From positions 17,672,335-17,736,334 of the forward strand of contig CM064655.1 in NCBI GenBank assembly GCA_032717465.1: 64,000 nt of DNA, given 5' to 3'. Shown here one piece after another: positions 27,132 to 41,030 of the stretch. Source of the DNA: Coenobita brevimanus. Taxonomy: Eukaryota; Arthropoda; Malacostraca; Decapoda; Coenobitidae. Every line of letters begins with the position of its first letter. Position 1 is the first letter of the stretch. Made by a program: the position numbers and the translations under genes. A model generated the notes under the pieces. It was not told the origin of the DNA. It saw only the letters and a program-made list of their open reading frames with translations, and made no database searches.

Positions 27132-27702
27132 TGATTATATCCATATTGCATCCTGTGGCTCAGTGGACTGTACTTGGTTTAACACATAGGTAGACCAGAC
27201 ATCGTCTAAAATGTATCCAGCACATCTAAGTAAATTTGTACAGGATGGCAAGGATCGCGTTGGTGTTTGTGTGCCGGCCTTGGCATTGTGTATCAAGTGA
27301 CTGTGAGTCAGGGCCAATAGAATCACATGATTCTTTTGACCTTTGTATGAGTGTGCCACATCATTAATCATTGTACACATGCATACTCCTAGTAAGCATA
27401 CTCGTGTTGCGCATCCATGGAATGAAAGCGTCAAGACTCTGTTGGAATTTTTGGACATTCGTTTATTTTGATTACCTACTTGTGAATAAATTGTATGAGT
27501 ATGGATGATGCTGGCATTATTATAACCAGGCGATTCCGCTACCCTATTTGCAAACGTTCTGCCTCCCTGTCTCTCGAAAGAAGGATGGTGAACAACAGAA
27601 GGAGGGCAACTTCAGCCTACAGCCCACCGGGTTTACATCCAAATAACTTTAGGGCCACAGCGACAGCAAGAAAAGGAATACGGATGAATTCATGGATTAG
27701 AT
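27131..27702. other. No gene recognised
   Basis: An open frame at 27495-27752 is basic but matches nothing known and runs into a repeat shared with 28551-28613, so it is not supported as a gene. Confidence 0.35.
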
Positions 27703-27861
<159 letters not shown>

Positions 27862-28057
27862 CGTCCGCGCGGGGCAGGTGGTGTTTGAGGGGTTGAGGGT
27901 GAGGAACGGGTGTTTTGGTTTGGCTTGGCTTGTGCCCCGATATAGCCGGTAGAGGCAGAGCAGCACATGCCCACCACCACACCCCACCGCATCCCTCTCC
28001 CTTCTACCCCCCCCCCCAGTGTCACGGATTCACAAGTAAACTTGCCATTGCCTCCTC

Positions 28058-28060
<3 letters not shown>

Positions 28061-28112
<52 letters not shown>

Positions 28113-28123
28113 AGAGAGAGAGA
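28061..28123. repeat. (GT)n(GA)n microsatellite
   Basis: GT at about 28061-28109 then a short GA run. Flanks 27858-28060 and 28124-28532 hold no recognised gene. Confidence 0.9.
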
Positions 28124-28532
28124 GGACAAGGAAAGCAGAGCGCAAAGTATTCCAATGTCTGTTGTTTCCTCGGCTCCATCAGACTTCAGTATTGAGAGGA
28201 ATGTTGTTTTTGCAGCAAGGACGAGAAAAGGAAAGTGCAGAATTTTCCCGTAACTCTTGTTCTTCCTGTTGAAACGAATCTGGGTGACGACAGGGAATCT
28301 GTCGTAAATGTGTTTGTAATTCCTCCCCGGGACCCCGATTCACAGACACAGGTTACGGTAAGTTCCGTCTCGTAGCTCAGATTTGTGATTTGCAGGAAAA
28401 ATGAAAGACATGGAAAGTTTCTGCACTATCTTTTCCTTGTTCTTAATGAGCGAAGACCAAATTAACGTATAATATTCCCCCCGTAACTCCATACAAAGGC
28501 ATAAATATGATGATAACTCCTTGTAGCTAATA

Positions 28533-28609
28533 TTCTCTCCATTTATTTCTGTATCCAGTGCCGACTGTCTGGTAACGCTAGGCCTATACATGAGAGATAG
28601 TAACGTAAA

Positions 28610-28646
<37 letters not shown>

Positions 28647-28665
28647 CAGAAATAAATGGAGAGAA
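28533..28665. repeat. 20-bp perfect inverted repeat around copy B of the 62-bp repeat
   Basis: TTCTCTCCATTTATTTCTGT at 28533-28552 and its exact reverse complement at 28646-28665 enclose copy B (28551-28612) and its (GT)n (28613-28645). Confidence 0.95.
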
Positions 28666-28679
28666 ATTGTGAATGAATA

Positions 28680-29013
28680 AGTGATGACGCAGCCCTGAGG
28701 GGATATTCTCCCGCATTTGGTCTGATCAGCTAGTCAGGTCAGGTGCGGGTAAGGGGATGGGTCTGTTATGATGTGGCAGGGGTAAACCAGCTCTGCTGTC
28801 GGGCCCTGCTGCGGATGTCACTGATTGCATTGCACAGTTGACCCTTGTGCGGTGCGGTGCGGTGAGGATCTGTCCGTTCTCCCCTTTGGGGCTAAGATGC
28901 GAATGAATGTGTTTGAATGGATGAGTAAATGGGGAGTGTGTCGTCCTGTCTCGGCTACCTCCCTTTCCTTGGGGGAAGCAGCCTAGGTATATAGATAGAT
29001 AGATAGATAGAAA
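28680..29013 (+). mobile_element. Possible retroelement 3' end with (ATAG)n tail
   Basis: A GC-richer block (CTCCCCTTTGGGGCTAAGAT near 28875; CGGCTACCTCCCTTTCCTTG near 28950) ends GCAGCCTAGGTAT then (ATAG)n at about 28990-29012. The position and composition of the tail resemble the LINE and SINE-like 3' ends elsewhere in the window, but the body shares no sequence with them. Confidence 0.4.
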
Positions 29014-29445
29014 GTGCCAGAGACATAGTAAGATTCCACACTTTATCCTCTCTGCAGGAACACATATGAGTTAAGAGGGAGTTGATCTTGAATCTGTTCG
29101 TGAAGCTTAGCCCCGGGGCCGTATTCACCTAGACTTCCTTATGCAGTGTATAAGACTCATTGTATAGTGTCATTATCTTCACTCGTGCAGCTACCGAACA
29201 CATCATAAGCAGATTAAAGTGAATAATACAGTTATAGAATGCGACAAACAAAACTATGTCATAATTCTTGTAATTAACTGTTATGACGCAAAAATATCCT
29301 ATACACATACCTTCCCTATCGACTCCCCTCCATCCAGCACTTCCTCTGCTTTCACTCTTCGTCACATTCCTTCGTCCCTTCTTCCTTCTTTCATTTTTTT
29401 TTCTCCTTACCTGTCAGCTTTTAACTTTAGATGATCATCGAACCG

Positions 29446-29447
<2 letters not shown>
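29014..29447. other. No gene recognised
   Basis: Contains GGGGCCGTATTCACCTAG near 29114, a relative of the GGGGCGTATTC motif. Confidence 0.35.

Positions 29448-29523
<76 letters not shown>
29448..29523. repeat. (TA)n microsatellite
   Basis: Uninterrupted TA array. The AT-rich 29524-29979 shows no gene. Confidence 0.95.
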
Positions 29524-29525
<2 letters not shown>

Positions 29526-29979
29526 CCAGGGTTAAAATATTTTCTCCTCTTTTATGTACCATATCTTTATATTATTTTTGTACGGTTATATTTACTCCTT
29601 TATATATAGTGCAAAGAAAGTCTTTTATTGTTAACTTCTTAATATAGCGTGGATTTACTGCTACTGAAAAGTTTTACAGTAATATGAAGTATCAGTGTGT
29701 TACCCTTAGGCAGGGTATCATGTATCGCCGTCTTCACATTTCTTTTGAACATGTAAATTAGTATCACTACAAAGCATGGGAAGCCGACTGTATTTTATAT
29801 GCCACTCTCAGAGCTTCGCAAGATCTGGTGCAAGAGAGGAGACTTCTTGTTTTTGTTTCTTGATGCCACAGCATTTAGGAATGAAACTCCCAAAAGAAAG
29901 TAAAGAACTCTTTTGTCCCTGTTGCTTTATACAGTTGTTTAAACTAGTCAGAATTGTCTGTATCGGTGAATACTCATTA

Positions 29980-30045
29980 ACACTTTTACCCCTTTGGCTA
30001 ATAGCCGGTGAAAATCGCCTGGCGTTAGCAGAAATAGAATACTAG
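29980..30045 (+). repeat. Foldback repeat, right arm
   Basis: TTTACCCCTTTGGCTAATAG then CCGGTGAAAATCGCCTGGCG and AGCAGAAATAGAATAC, the right-arm order. Confidence 0.6.
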
Positions 30046-30279
30046 AGTTGTCTTGGCCATGTGAGAGTTAAGCAAGGTAGTGATAACTGTATTGCTAAAT
30101 ACCGATTAACTATCTTCACTCTGTTTCCCCATGCACTCGTAGCATGCCAGTTTTCCGTGGGCAGACTGCGGGTGTTCCTTCCGCCCAGCCAGCACCGCCT
30201 CTGCCTCCGTTATTATTCCGTGACGGGTCGCTGGTGCCTCACTGTCTCACTACCGCATTCCCTTATTCTACGCTCTCCT

Positions 30280-30757
30280 CTCACACCCTCACTCCGCTGT
30301 CACTCTCCACACCATCCCCCATCACCGCCTGGCTCCTCATCCTATCCTCTGCACACTGCCTCTTTAAGCACACTCTTCCCTCAAAACCACACTACACATT
30401 GCCGCATTCCACACTCTCTCTCTCTCTCCTCAGATCTTCATTCCACTCTCACTCCTCCCAAAGTCTCACTCCACACTCTCCTCTCACAGCCTTCCTCCAC
30501 ACTCTCCCATAACAGCCTCCCTCCACCTCATACCACACGCTCTTCTCTTACATCGTCACTCCACACTCGCTTCTCTTACATCGTCCCTCCACATTCTCTT
30601 CTCTTACGTCCATCCTCCACATTCTTCACGTACATCCTCCCTTCACACTCTCGTAACAGCCTCCCCCACACTCTCTCCTAGCAGCCTCCCCCACACTCTT
30701 CCCTCACAGCCTCACTCCACAGTCTCTCCCATCACAGCTTCGCCTCACACTCACTTC
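30280..30757. repeat. Degenerate CCTCCACACTCTC-type minisatellite
   Basis: Units of about 25-35 bp built on TCCTCCACACTCTC(T/A) with CATCACAGCC or TTACATCG variants. The plus strand is very poor in G. Confidence 0.65.
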
Positions 30758-30851
30758 ATGTTGTGTACAGTCAGAAACTAGAGTCCGAGCGCCTCTCCTG
30801 TCACTTTTATCGCTGGACGCACTGCCACCTGAATGTGACCTAGTGAACTGG

Positions 30852-30891
30852 GGTGTATGTTATCATCTATCTGTGGGTGATAACATACACC
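30852..30891. repeat. 14-bp perfect inverted repeat
   Basis: GGTGTATGTTATCA, a 12-nt loop, then TGATAACATACACC. Isolated; no transposon or terminator context. Confidence 0.9.
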
Positions 30892-31428
30892 TTTGTCCAC
30901 TACATGTCAGTCAAGGAGAGGCGAACGAACGTGTGTATTTACCTATACTTAGATATACAGTATACGGTATGTTATTCCCCTGTTTTCCTTATCTGTTTAA
31001 GCTCGCCTACCGATACCCATTTTCAGATTGATTCATACTGTGATTGTTTTACTCAGATTGATAAGTAGAACAAGGATGTGCATTGCGTACGTAAGGTTAA
31101 AAAGATAAGGTAAGTAGAGAAAATAAGAATGTTTAGGTACAGTATATAACATCCACGCATTTTCACAGACATGCTTTTCTTGCTGCCTTATCATCGTCCT
31201 TCAGTTTCACGATGTTGGAAAGTCGCTCGTTGGCTCCAGAGTTAAGTAATTGGGCGTCCAGGATAGCCTCCCTGTCTCACCCTCAACACTGTCGCCCCAT
31301 CAGACTCCCTTTTTAGCCTTCTCATCTAGGGTGTTTGGATCATGTGTTGGCTTGAGTTAGTTACTTAGGAGTGGTCTTGCTCTGGGATAATAATGTGAAT
31401 AAAGAGGAAGGTAATAAGAGAGGTTAAC

Positions 31429-31431
<3 letters not shown>
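30892..31431. other. No gene recognised
   Basis: Unassigned sequence. Confidence 0.4.
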
Positions 31432-31485
<54 letters not shown>

Positions 31486-31603
31486 ATTTCTTCCGAGTTG
31501 AAAATATCGTAAAAAAAATACTTGTCCACGTAAGGAATAGGTTAATGGACAATAGCTTTAATCCTTTCAGCCAGAACCTTTGACTAAATAAAATTGCCTG
31601 CAG

Positions 31604-31638
<35 letters not shown>
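31432..31638. repeat. (CT)n, foldback right arm, (GA)n
   Basis: CT at about 31432-31482. A right arm with TTTGACTAAATAAAATTGCC then TGCAG at 31556-31606. GA at about 31610-31638 replaces the arm's usual continuation. Confidence 0.75.
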
Positions 31639-31641
<3 letters not shown>

Positions 31642-31787
31642 GCAGCTGAGAGGGGTCAAGGGTGTGATGGCAATGGAAATAGGCGGGAAAAAAATAAATA
31701 TATAGTGAAGAGAAGGAAGTAGTTGTAAAGGTACGTGAAGCCAGGGTCGGGGGTGACGGGTGATGATGATAGTCTCTCCTCAAAAAT

Positions 31788-32115
31788 ACTTAATCTCTTC
31801 AGACTCAGGACGTATTTCTGATTTTGTTCTCTGTCACCAGACGATTTAATTCAGCTTTGGACAGGGTTTTTGAGGAGTTGGAATTAGCTATGGCCTACTA
31901 ACCCCTTTCCATAAGCTGAATAAAATCGTCTCGTGGTTGCAAGACGGGGATATATAAAGTATGTCATCGTAGTGAAGGGGTGATGTACGATCACGTCTTC
32001 TCTTATTCTTTGTACCATCAAATGATTTTATTCGGGTTAGTGAAGTTTCTATTTTGAGAGGGTTAAAAACAATACGGTAAGGAGAGCCATTGATCCCTTT
32101 CACTAAAATGACGCT
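31788..32115. repeat. Two adjacent foldback repeats, well preserved
   Basis: First: left arm TCAGACTCAGGACGTATTTC, CACCAGACGATTTAATTCAG; centre AGCTATGGCCTACTAACCCC; right arm AAGCTGAATAAAATCGTCTC, GTGGTTGCAAGA and GTCATCGTAGTGAAGGGGT (to about 31980). Second: ATCACGTCTTCTCTTATTCT, ACCATCAAATGATTTTATTC then GGGTTAG, ending near 32115 at CCCTTTCACTAAAATGACGC. Confidence 0.8.
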
Positions 32116-33319
32116 ATTTTCCACTTTCTTCTTCTGTAACCATACTATGTAGCTGTAACCATACCTTGTAACCCTATATGTATATTCATAATATCTTAAA
32201 CTTGCAAACTAGAACGAACAGTATATAAGTATATAAGTTAACAGTATATGTATCTACTAGTGAGTGTGTACATGACCAAAAGTGCATGCATCAGCTGATT
32301 TCACAAACTACACAGCAAGCATGCCGGTTGCCGGCTTCCTCAGTGCCTTCGCCCTCGCCGGGCAGTTGTGGGGCAGGTATACTGTACAATGGGTGGGACC
32401 TGTGTTTGTCTTCTCCAAATAAACTCCCGTAATAAGTACATCAAGACCTCTGGATTACTCCTAACTGGGGATACGAGGGGGGGGGGGACACCTCCTACAT
32501 TCGGACACTTTCATTCAGCTTCAGTGAGACCTCTCGTACTGAGGGGGTGCAGAGAGGGAAGTTGTTAGGATGGGTTATATTTGTAGTCAGGGTCGGTACT
32601 GATGATTCCTGTGATAATTAGCCCCACTTTTAACTCAGCCAGGGCCAACTTGTCATATTAGCCCTTGGTGACTTAGCTGATTTCGTAACAACTCTTCCTC
32701 AGCGATATAATCCCCATTGTGCCATAATTGTCTCGTATATTCTGATGCAGACTGCGGCCTTATTAAAATGGTGTGATATAACATACAATAAAATATTTGT
32801 GTAGTAATATATTTGTGTGTAGTAAGTGCTGAATTTTTCGATGCCAAGGAGCATACGACTCACTGGATGTTTATATTTGCACTGTACTCGTCGTCATTAC
32901 TTATATTACGGGTTTAGAACAGTGGTAGTGGGAAGTAGGGTTGGGGTGACACTCTTAATAACGTCAGGAGCGTGATTTAGGGACAAATGTTGGATATTGT
33001 ACTTGGTGATATTGAAGGCAGATCAGAATATCGTAAGAGTAATGATTGATATATGGATCGTTACCACTTCACCATTTTCAGACCCTTCGGATATCCTCCT
33101 TTTTCAGTAGACTGTTATGGTTGGAAATATAATGACGATAAGGTAGTTAGAGCAGTGATTCGGTCGTAATATCCTAAAAATATCTTGGTTTGATTCTAGA
33201 GGTACTTTCTTAAGTTTCCTACACCAGTTGCCTCATTTCATTTTCAGTATATTTTCTTGAGCAATCTTTTACGGGGGAAGAAACAGAAGTAGGTTGTTAG
33301 GACTAAAACCGAGTTCAGA

Positions 33320-33321
<2 letters not shown>
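32116..33321. other. No gene recognised
   Basis: About 1.2 kb without repeats or coding similarity apart from short TATA-rich words near 32200-32240 and a G-run at 32477-32486. Confidence 0.4.
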
Positions 33322-33409
<88 letters not shown>

Positions 33410-33597
33410 CCCCATTGAACCAGAGTTAGGAGTTTCAGTGTGAGAATCGTCTCTTTTTCACTGGCTCACCAGCAGCTTTCACAGTTGCAACACACCGCAC
33501 AAAAACCATCTTGATTGCTGTGTGCGTATGTTTGTATGTATGTATGCGTGTATGTGTGTATGTTTGCATGTATGTATGTATGTATGTATGTATTGTA
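33322..33597. repeat. (GT)n and degenerate (ATGT)n
   Basis: GT at 33322-33407; imperfect ATGT/GTAT units at about 33531-33597. Confidence 0.9.
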
Positions 33598-33744
33598 GCG
33601 GCCTGTTTGTAAATGCCTTTCATTAGGTGGTAGCTCTCTTTATATAACGTTGCTGGATGATGTAGCCTCTTCACAGCGATGATGTGTTTACCACCATGTT
33701 GTTGCATTTTACAGATGATTTGATTTAGGTTATGAGATTCGTGA

Positions 33745-33818
33745 GGTTTGATATAGCCTTCATATTCCCCTTCACTACAACAAGCCTCTCGTGAGCTGAA
33801 TAGAATCGTCTGGTGAAC

Positions 33819-33852
<34 letters not shown>

Positions 33853-33930
33853 GTGCAGGTCTGTCATAAGCAGAATAATTATCTGGTGGTAACAAGAATA
33901 AAATAGAAAATATGTCATGGTAGTGAATGT
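33745..33930 (+). repeat. Foldback repeat, two right arms with (AAT)n inside
   Basis: Centre GATATAGCCTTCATATTCCC, arm GTGAGCTGAATAGAATCGTC then TGG; an (AAT)n of about 29 bp (33820-33848); a second arm TAAGCAGAATAATTATCTGG, TGGTAACAAGAATAAAATAG and ATGTCATGGTAGTGAATG. Confidence 0.8.
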
Positions 33931-34053
33931 GTTTGAGGCCTGTCTTGTAATTCTCACCAAGGCTGTGTGTAACATGCCACACAGTACTGCTGCTGCCACA
34001 CACGCAACTTTCACCTCCTTAGACATAACCTTTACACTTGATATTGAAGCCGC

Positions 34054-34063
34054 AGAGAGAGAG

Positions 34064-34160
<97 letters not shown>
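34054..34160. repeat. (GA)n(GT)n compound microsatellite
   Basis: GA then GT with no spacer. Confidence 0.95.
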
Positions 34161-34162
<2 letters not shown>

Positions 34163-34164
34163 TC

Positions 34165-35365
34165 ATGAGATAGGAGGAGGGGGAAGTGGTGTGTGCGAGT
34201 TTGTGGTTAGTGTGAAACGTGCGGTAGCGGTAGGGGTGTGGTGGGTTTGTTGGAGAGGGTTGGTTGGAGAGGGGGAGAGGTAAAGGAAGGCTGGGGGAAG
34301 GCTCGAAAGTGTAAGGGGGGGGGGGAGACAGAAGGAGGAAGAGGGAAGAGAAGTAGGTAGGGAAAGGGAGAGGTGAAATGGAAAGGAGAACAAGGGAAAA
34401 AAGTAATGGGGATGGGAGGAATGTAAGAGAAGTGAGAGGAAATTAAGTGATGTGAAGTAATATGATGTGTTGAGATGGAAGATTTTACTCACTCACTGAA
34501 ACTGATTGGTGTGAGGAGCAGAAGTGTAGGCTTGAGAAGTGAAGTGGAGTAAGAAGGGAAAGGAGGTAGAGAGCAGGGGTCGAGAAATGGGTAAACAGAT
34601 GTCAGAACCTGAGTGGAAGAGAGGTACAAAAGAAGTGACGTAGAGTGAGGGGTGAAGGGTCGGGGAAAAAAGGGAGGGGAGGAGAATGTTAAAGAGTACC
34701 ATAGGTATGGAGAAGGGGAGGGATGGAAAATGAAGCAAAGTGAAATGAAGCGAAGCAGGTGGTGGAGAAGGGAGGTTCTAGGGAGGATGGATGGGGCGGG
34801 GCATAGTGTGGTGAGGAGGGGAAATGAGTGGGAAGGCTTTGAGAAGTATAGGGGATGGGGATATACTTGTGAGAAGGAAAGTATATTCTGCGATGTTTGG
34901 TTGGAGAGGAGGGGAGGAGCGGTGGAGGGGATAGGAAACGGAAATAGGAGGGTAGGAGGTAGTGAGGAGAGGTATGGGGAAGGCAATGGATTGAGAAGGA
35001 AGGAGGTGAAGAGGTAACGAGGAAGGCAGTGGGGGGATGTGGTGGAGAGATAGGGGAGGAAACGGGGTACAAGGTGAGGGGAGAGAGGGGGGTGGGGAGG
35101 GAGGTGGAATAAGAGGAAAGGGGGTGGAAAGGAGGTAGTTAGTATGGGAAGGGGTGTGGAGGAAAAAGTGCATGAGGAGTGAGAATGGGGGTGGGGTGAG
35201 GTGGGGAGAAAAGTGGCGGTGGGGGTGAGGTAGTTTTGGCCTCAAGGTCTGGGCTGCCACTTCCGCTCCCACGCCTAGATTCTTGGGCAGGTCGGAGGTC
35301 AAGGGAAGGGAAGGCTTGGGGTCAGGACTGGCGGTGACGGAGAGAGAGAGAGAGAGAGAGAGAGA
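34165..35365. repeat. 1.2-kb purine-rich tract
   Basis: The plus strand is overwhelmingly G and A with GGGAGAGG, GAAGGAGG and AGTGAAGTGG words. A GA run at 35340-35365 ends it. Long frames on either strand are compositional. Confidence 0.75.
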
Positions 35366-35449
35366 TGGTGATGTTGGTATCATCGTTGCCCTGGTCACCG
35401 TGTTCTCTGTTGTTATGGTCGTCAAAATCGTCATCGCCCTCGACATTTG

Positions 35450-35485
<36 letters not shown>

Positions 35486-35547
35486 GGATTCTTGATCAGG
35501 TCAGAGGTCATAGGAAGGGAAAGGTCAGGGTCAGTATTTGTGGTGAC
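35280..35547 (+). repeat. ~207-bp tandem duplication
   Basis: TTCTTGGGCAGGTCGGAGGT then CAAGGGAAGGG...GGTGACGG (35280-35340) recurs as TTCTTGATCAGGTCAGAGGT...GGTGACGG (35487-35547). A (CAT)n array lies between at about 35446-35484. Confidence 0.75.
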
Positions 35548-35559
35548 GGCAGCAATTGA

Positions 35560-35998
35560 GATGGTGATACTGGTGAATGGTGTTGCTGAGGCTGGTGATG
35601 GTGGTGATGATGGAGGGTGATACTGGTGATGATACTGGTGGTGGTGGTGGTGGAGGGTGATACTGGTGGTGGTGGTGGAGGGTGATACTGGTGATGATAT
35701 TGGTGGTGGTGGTGGTGGTGGTGGATGATACTGGTGATGATATTGGTGGTGGTGGTGGAGGGTGATACTGGTGATGATATTGGTGGTGGTGGTGGAGGGT
35801 GATATTGATATTGGTGGTGGTGGTGGAGGGTGATACTGGTGATGATATTGGTGGTGGTGGTGGAGGGTGATACAGGTGATGATATTGGTGGTGGTAGTGG
35901 AAGGTGGTATTGATAGTGGTGGTGGTGGAGGGTGATATTGATAGTGGTGGTGGTGGTGGAGGGTGATAATGGTAGTGGTGGTGGTGGTGGTGGTGGTG
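35560..35998. repeat. GGT-rich minisatellite
   Basis: Units of about 35-40 bp: GGAGGGTGATACTGGTGATG then ATATTGGTGGTGGTGG, about 11 units with variable GGT counts. The tail is pure (GGT)n. Confidence 0.9.
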
Positions 35999-36360
35999 TA
36001 TAAATAGCTCTCTACAATAGGACGGTTCGCCTCTCAACTTACCTTTCCTAGCGATGTCGTATGTAGGCAGAAATAACAATAATAATGATTATGGTAATAG
36101 TTCATAGGCTAAAGGAGTATATTTCTAACCGAATGGAATAAATATCACTCTTCAACATAGTGCTTCTACAGAGCAGTATAATGTGAATCAACAGTGATAA
36201 AAAATAAGAGGATAGTTTTAGAGTGAAGCAGATACTATCCATCATATTGTAAGCGTGTGTATGCCCATTATAAATACTGGGCCCCACACATCTCTTTGCC
36301 GTATGATAATTATTCTCCTCCCTTGTTGTTGCCTTTTCCAGCGGAACTCTCCAGACGCAG

Positions 36361-36442
36361 CAGATTAAATTGAAACAAATTGATACAAGAAAAATAACAC
36401 TACATAAGTAAAATGCAGGATGTCGTGGGACTCGAGGGGTTA
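36361..36442 (+). repeat. Foldback repeat, diverged right arm
   Basis: GCAGATTAAATTGAAAC, then ATACAAGAAAAATAAC, ATGCAGGATGTCGTGG and GAGGGGTTAA at the end. Flank 35999-36360 is unassigned. Confidence 0.5.
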
Positions 36443-36639
36443 AACTTACATCTGAATTGACCATCATCATTAGTCAGTCAATCACTTTTTTTTTTTTTTC
36501 ACCTAAAGAATGGGTAAGGTATAGGGTCCATGAAACAAGGAAAGGACAAAAAATAATGCGAAGAAGGAGAACCATCAAAAGTATACCCAGTTAATCATAA
36601 ATATCGGACCCACAGTTATCTCTCTATAATATGTTAATT

Positions 36640-37250
36640 TGCCTCCCGTCTTGCCTTTGCCAGCAGCGTAAGGACCCAATCGCTACATACAGAAATTCAT
36701 TTAGCCTTCCCAGCGCGGTCGTAGCCCAACTTTACATCCCGGGCGTCTCTCGTAAAAACCTGGTGTACAATGTCGCCACAAGGGGGACAGGGGGCGCGGC
36801 TGGGATACCGAAATTCCGAAGGTTAGTCGATTTAGGAACTTTTTCTTCGTCAGTACAAAGGAAGGCAAACAGCAGCAAACCCAGTGGTCCACACGAGGCT
36901 GTTTGTTAGTCTGTGACCGTATTTAATTCTATGAGAGTAAAGATAAGGCTAGGAAAACAAGGTTAGGTTAGGTTATTGTTTAGATTTGTTGTTAACCCCT
37001 TCAGTTCCGTGATATAATTTTTGTGCATTGTTTTTTTGTCTCATGATTTATTCACGTTAGGATAAAGTTCTGGAAGAGGAAGGACTAGATTGTGTACTTC
37101 ATTGATCCATTCAGGAGTAAAGGTCTTCACAAAATCGTAGTGCAAGTTTATATTCCCCCGTCTCATAAAAACTGGGTGTAAACTGTTGCTGCTATGGGAC
37201 ATTTCCGAACTATAGTCGATGTGAACTTCATCATTTCCTGAAAGATTAGG
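36640..37250 (+). repeat. Diverged ~450-bp direct duplication
   Basis: CGTAGCCCAACTTTACATCC, CTCTCGTAAAAACCTGGTG, TTCCGAAGGTTAGTCGAT (36718-36835) recur as CGTAGTGCAAGTTTATATTC, GTCTCATAAAAACTGGGTG, TTCCGAACTATAGTCGATG (37137-37222). Confidence 0.7.
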
Positions 37251-37470
37251 TTGGTTTATTCTTTTATGTTAGAGTAGTCTGCTAGGGGTAGGTTAGAGTA
37301 CTTCTGTTAGTGCGAGGATTAAGGTAGATTTAGTTTAGGTTAGATTGGGTTAGGATGTTTAGGTTGCATTAGGTTAGGGCTTAGGTAAGGTAATGTAAGA
37401 TCAGATCAGGTTGGGCTATTAAGGTTTTGTGAAGTCAGGTTAGTATAGTGTTACTCGTAAATAAAGTTAG
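36940..37470. repeat. Degenerate TTAGG islands
   Basis: AAGGTTAGGTTAGGTTATTG at 36960 and many GTTAGG/TTTAGGTT words at 37250-37445. The region is interrupted by a left foldback arm (36993-37078: TTAACCCCTTCAGTTCCGTG then TCATGATTTATTCACGTTAG) and by one unit of the duplication above. Confidence 0.6.
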
Positions 37471-37694
37471 ATCGCTCATCCTAGAAACAGAAAATTAGGA
37501 AGTATACATGGGGTGGGTTCATGGCGGCGGCAGGCAGGGCCGTGTATTGACATTCTGCCGGCGGGGCGGCTCGCAAACTTAACCATCTAGTTTTTTTAGA
37601 AAGTTCCGTTTTAGGTAGTATGCCGCATATATTTATTTTATAGTTTAATATCTTCTTTATGATTAAAATATTAAAAATGGGTTTGGATGATAAA

Positions 37695-37795
37695 TATTTT
37701 AATCTTAGTACAAGGATGATTTTATACATTATTTCAATCACAGCACAAGGATAATTTTGTACAGTATTTTAATCTCAGTACAAAGATGATTTTTT
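37695..37795 (+). repeat. 35-bp tandem repeat, three units
   Basis: ATTTTAATCTTAGTACAAGG then ATGATTTTATACATT, repeated three times with few changes. Flank 37471-37694 is unassigned, with a GC-rich CTGCCGGCGGGGCGGC patch at 37554. Confidence 0.85.
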
Positions 37796-37958
37796 ATTTT
37801 TCCCCCCTGACTTTCCTCAAACAATTATTTTGTAGTTTTGACAGGACCTTCCCTACCAGAAGAGACTAGCAACAGTCTCCTGTATCCCATTCAGTATGAT
37901 AATTTTGTCGTATTTTCTTATTTTTCTTTCCTCGCTTCTACTCTTTGGCACGAAAAGA

Positions 37959-37982
37959 TGATGATTATGATGATGATGATGT

Positions 37983-38033
<51 letters not shown>

Positions 38034-38131
38034 CAATGACGATGTTTAAAAGGATCTCTCTTTAGTGAATGGGTTTGGGTTTTATGGTGTTTGTTCCTGT
38101 GTAGTGTGGATGTTGTGTTCGTTTTGTTACG

Positions 38132-38212
<81 letters not shown>
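37959..38212. repeat. (GAT)n and (GT)n microsatellites
   Basis: GAT at about 37959-38034 and GT at about 38130-38212. Confidence 0.95.
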
Positions 38213-38215
<3 letters not shown>

Positions 38216-38470
38216 CCGTCCGTTCAAGCCACTCGGTCCTACCGTGGGAACTACGCGGTTACGATCCTGGTAGCCTGGGGAAGTTAGTCATGCATGCTGG
38301 CCAGGGAATCTGGCTGGGGGAAGAGGCATGGCAAGGAAAACCATGCCTGGAGGACGCGAGTCTGGAAAATCATACAGGGATGAGTTGAGTGAGACGGAAC
38401 GTGACACGCCGTGGCAGGAAATGACGGGGCGCCGCACTTAGTGGCTCTACGTCACTGTGGCAGGTTGAAA
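38213..38470. other. GC-richer unassigned block
   Basis: It has high-complexity sequence and an 8-bp hairpin (AGGCATGG...CCATGCCT, 38325-38349). The open frame that crosses it (38065-38388) begins upstream of the GT array and is not credible as a gene. It may be a retroelement body; no partner was found in the window. Confidence 0.35.
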
Positions 38471-40194
<1,724 letters not shown>

Positions 40195-40438
40195 GAAATA
40201 TTTGACCACAATCCACCACAAAAATCTCACCACATGTGTCACTCTGCCACCACAGGAATCTCACCGCACCAGCACTACACCACCATCACATTTCACCACA
40301 CCATCATCACAACGTTTCGCCATACACCACCACAGCTCCCCCCCTCCCCCATGGGCTTAGCTGTGATCTCCATGCATGACCTCCCAGAGCTTAGCATGTT
40401 GGTGGCGGAGGCTGACGCTGGGGGAGGCAGTCATGCAC

Positions 40439-40440
<2 letters not shown>

Positions 40441-40498
<58 letters not shown>

Positions 40499-40640
40499 AG
40501 GATGAAAAGATGATGACAAGAAGAACGGAAGAAGAGTGGGAAAGAGAGAGGATGAATATAAGTGAGAGAGGGAGAGCGTGGAAGAGGATAGTAAGACGGA
40601 CTCAGTGGAAGGAAGGGACGAAGAGAGAGAGAGAGAGAGA
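40441..40640. repeat. (GA)n, (GACA)n and purine-rich stretch
   Basis: GA at 40441-40482, then about four GACA units, purine-rich sequence, and a final GA run at 40624-40640. Confidence 0.9.
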
Positions 40641-40847
40641 TTTTTATGTTGTAAAGTATTAATCATTCAGCCCTGAACTGCACTCTTGAACCTGTTATTG
40701 TAGCGTAATGGAATATATTGTGTTGATTCAGTGTGCAATAGGTTGCATTCACTTCATATAAATGTACTACCGGTCTACGTTTTATCATAACATGGCCTGT
40801 TTCTGCTTCTAAAGCTACCCACCCCATTTATTTGTGGGTAAACGATG

Positions 40848-41030
40848 TTGATGATGATGATGATGAGCAGGAGGAGGAGGAGGAAGAGGAAGAGGAGGGT
40901 GTGCGTACCACTTAATTTATTACTGGGAAAAGGATATGATAGTGATGATGAGAATGATGATGATGATGTGCACAATAGCATAATTTATTACTGGGAAGAG
41001 GATGGTGGCGATGATGATGATGTACGCGTG
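40848..41030. repeat. GAT/GGA clusters and a ~70-bp duplication
   Basis: (GAT)n and (GGA)n, then TTAATTTATTACTGGGAAAA (40913) repeated as ATAATTTATTACTGGGAAGA (40979). Each copy is followed by GAT-rich DNA. Confidence 0.8.

Noticed and set aside
32330..32470. Possible gene fragment with CCGGTTGCCGGCTTCC
   Set aside because: A slightly GC-richer stretch with short frames only and no partner repeats or motif.
35560..35998. CRISPR-like or coding repeat
   Set aside because: GGT-rich minisatellite with variable internal counts; no spacers and no conserved frame.
38065..38388. Frame with plausible-looking C-terminal part
   Set aside because: It starts upstream of and passes through a GT microsatellite. 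The complex part alone has no recognisable domain, so it is left as an unassigned block.
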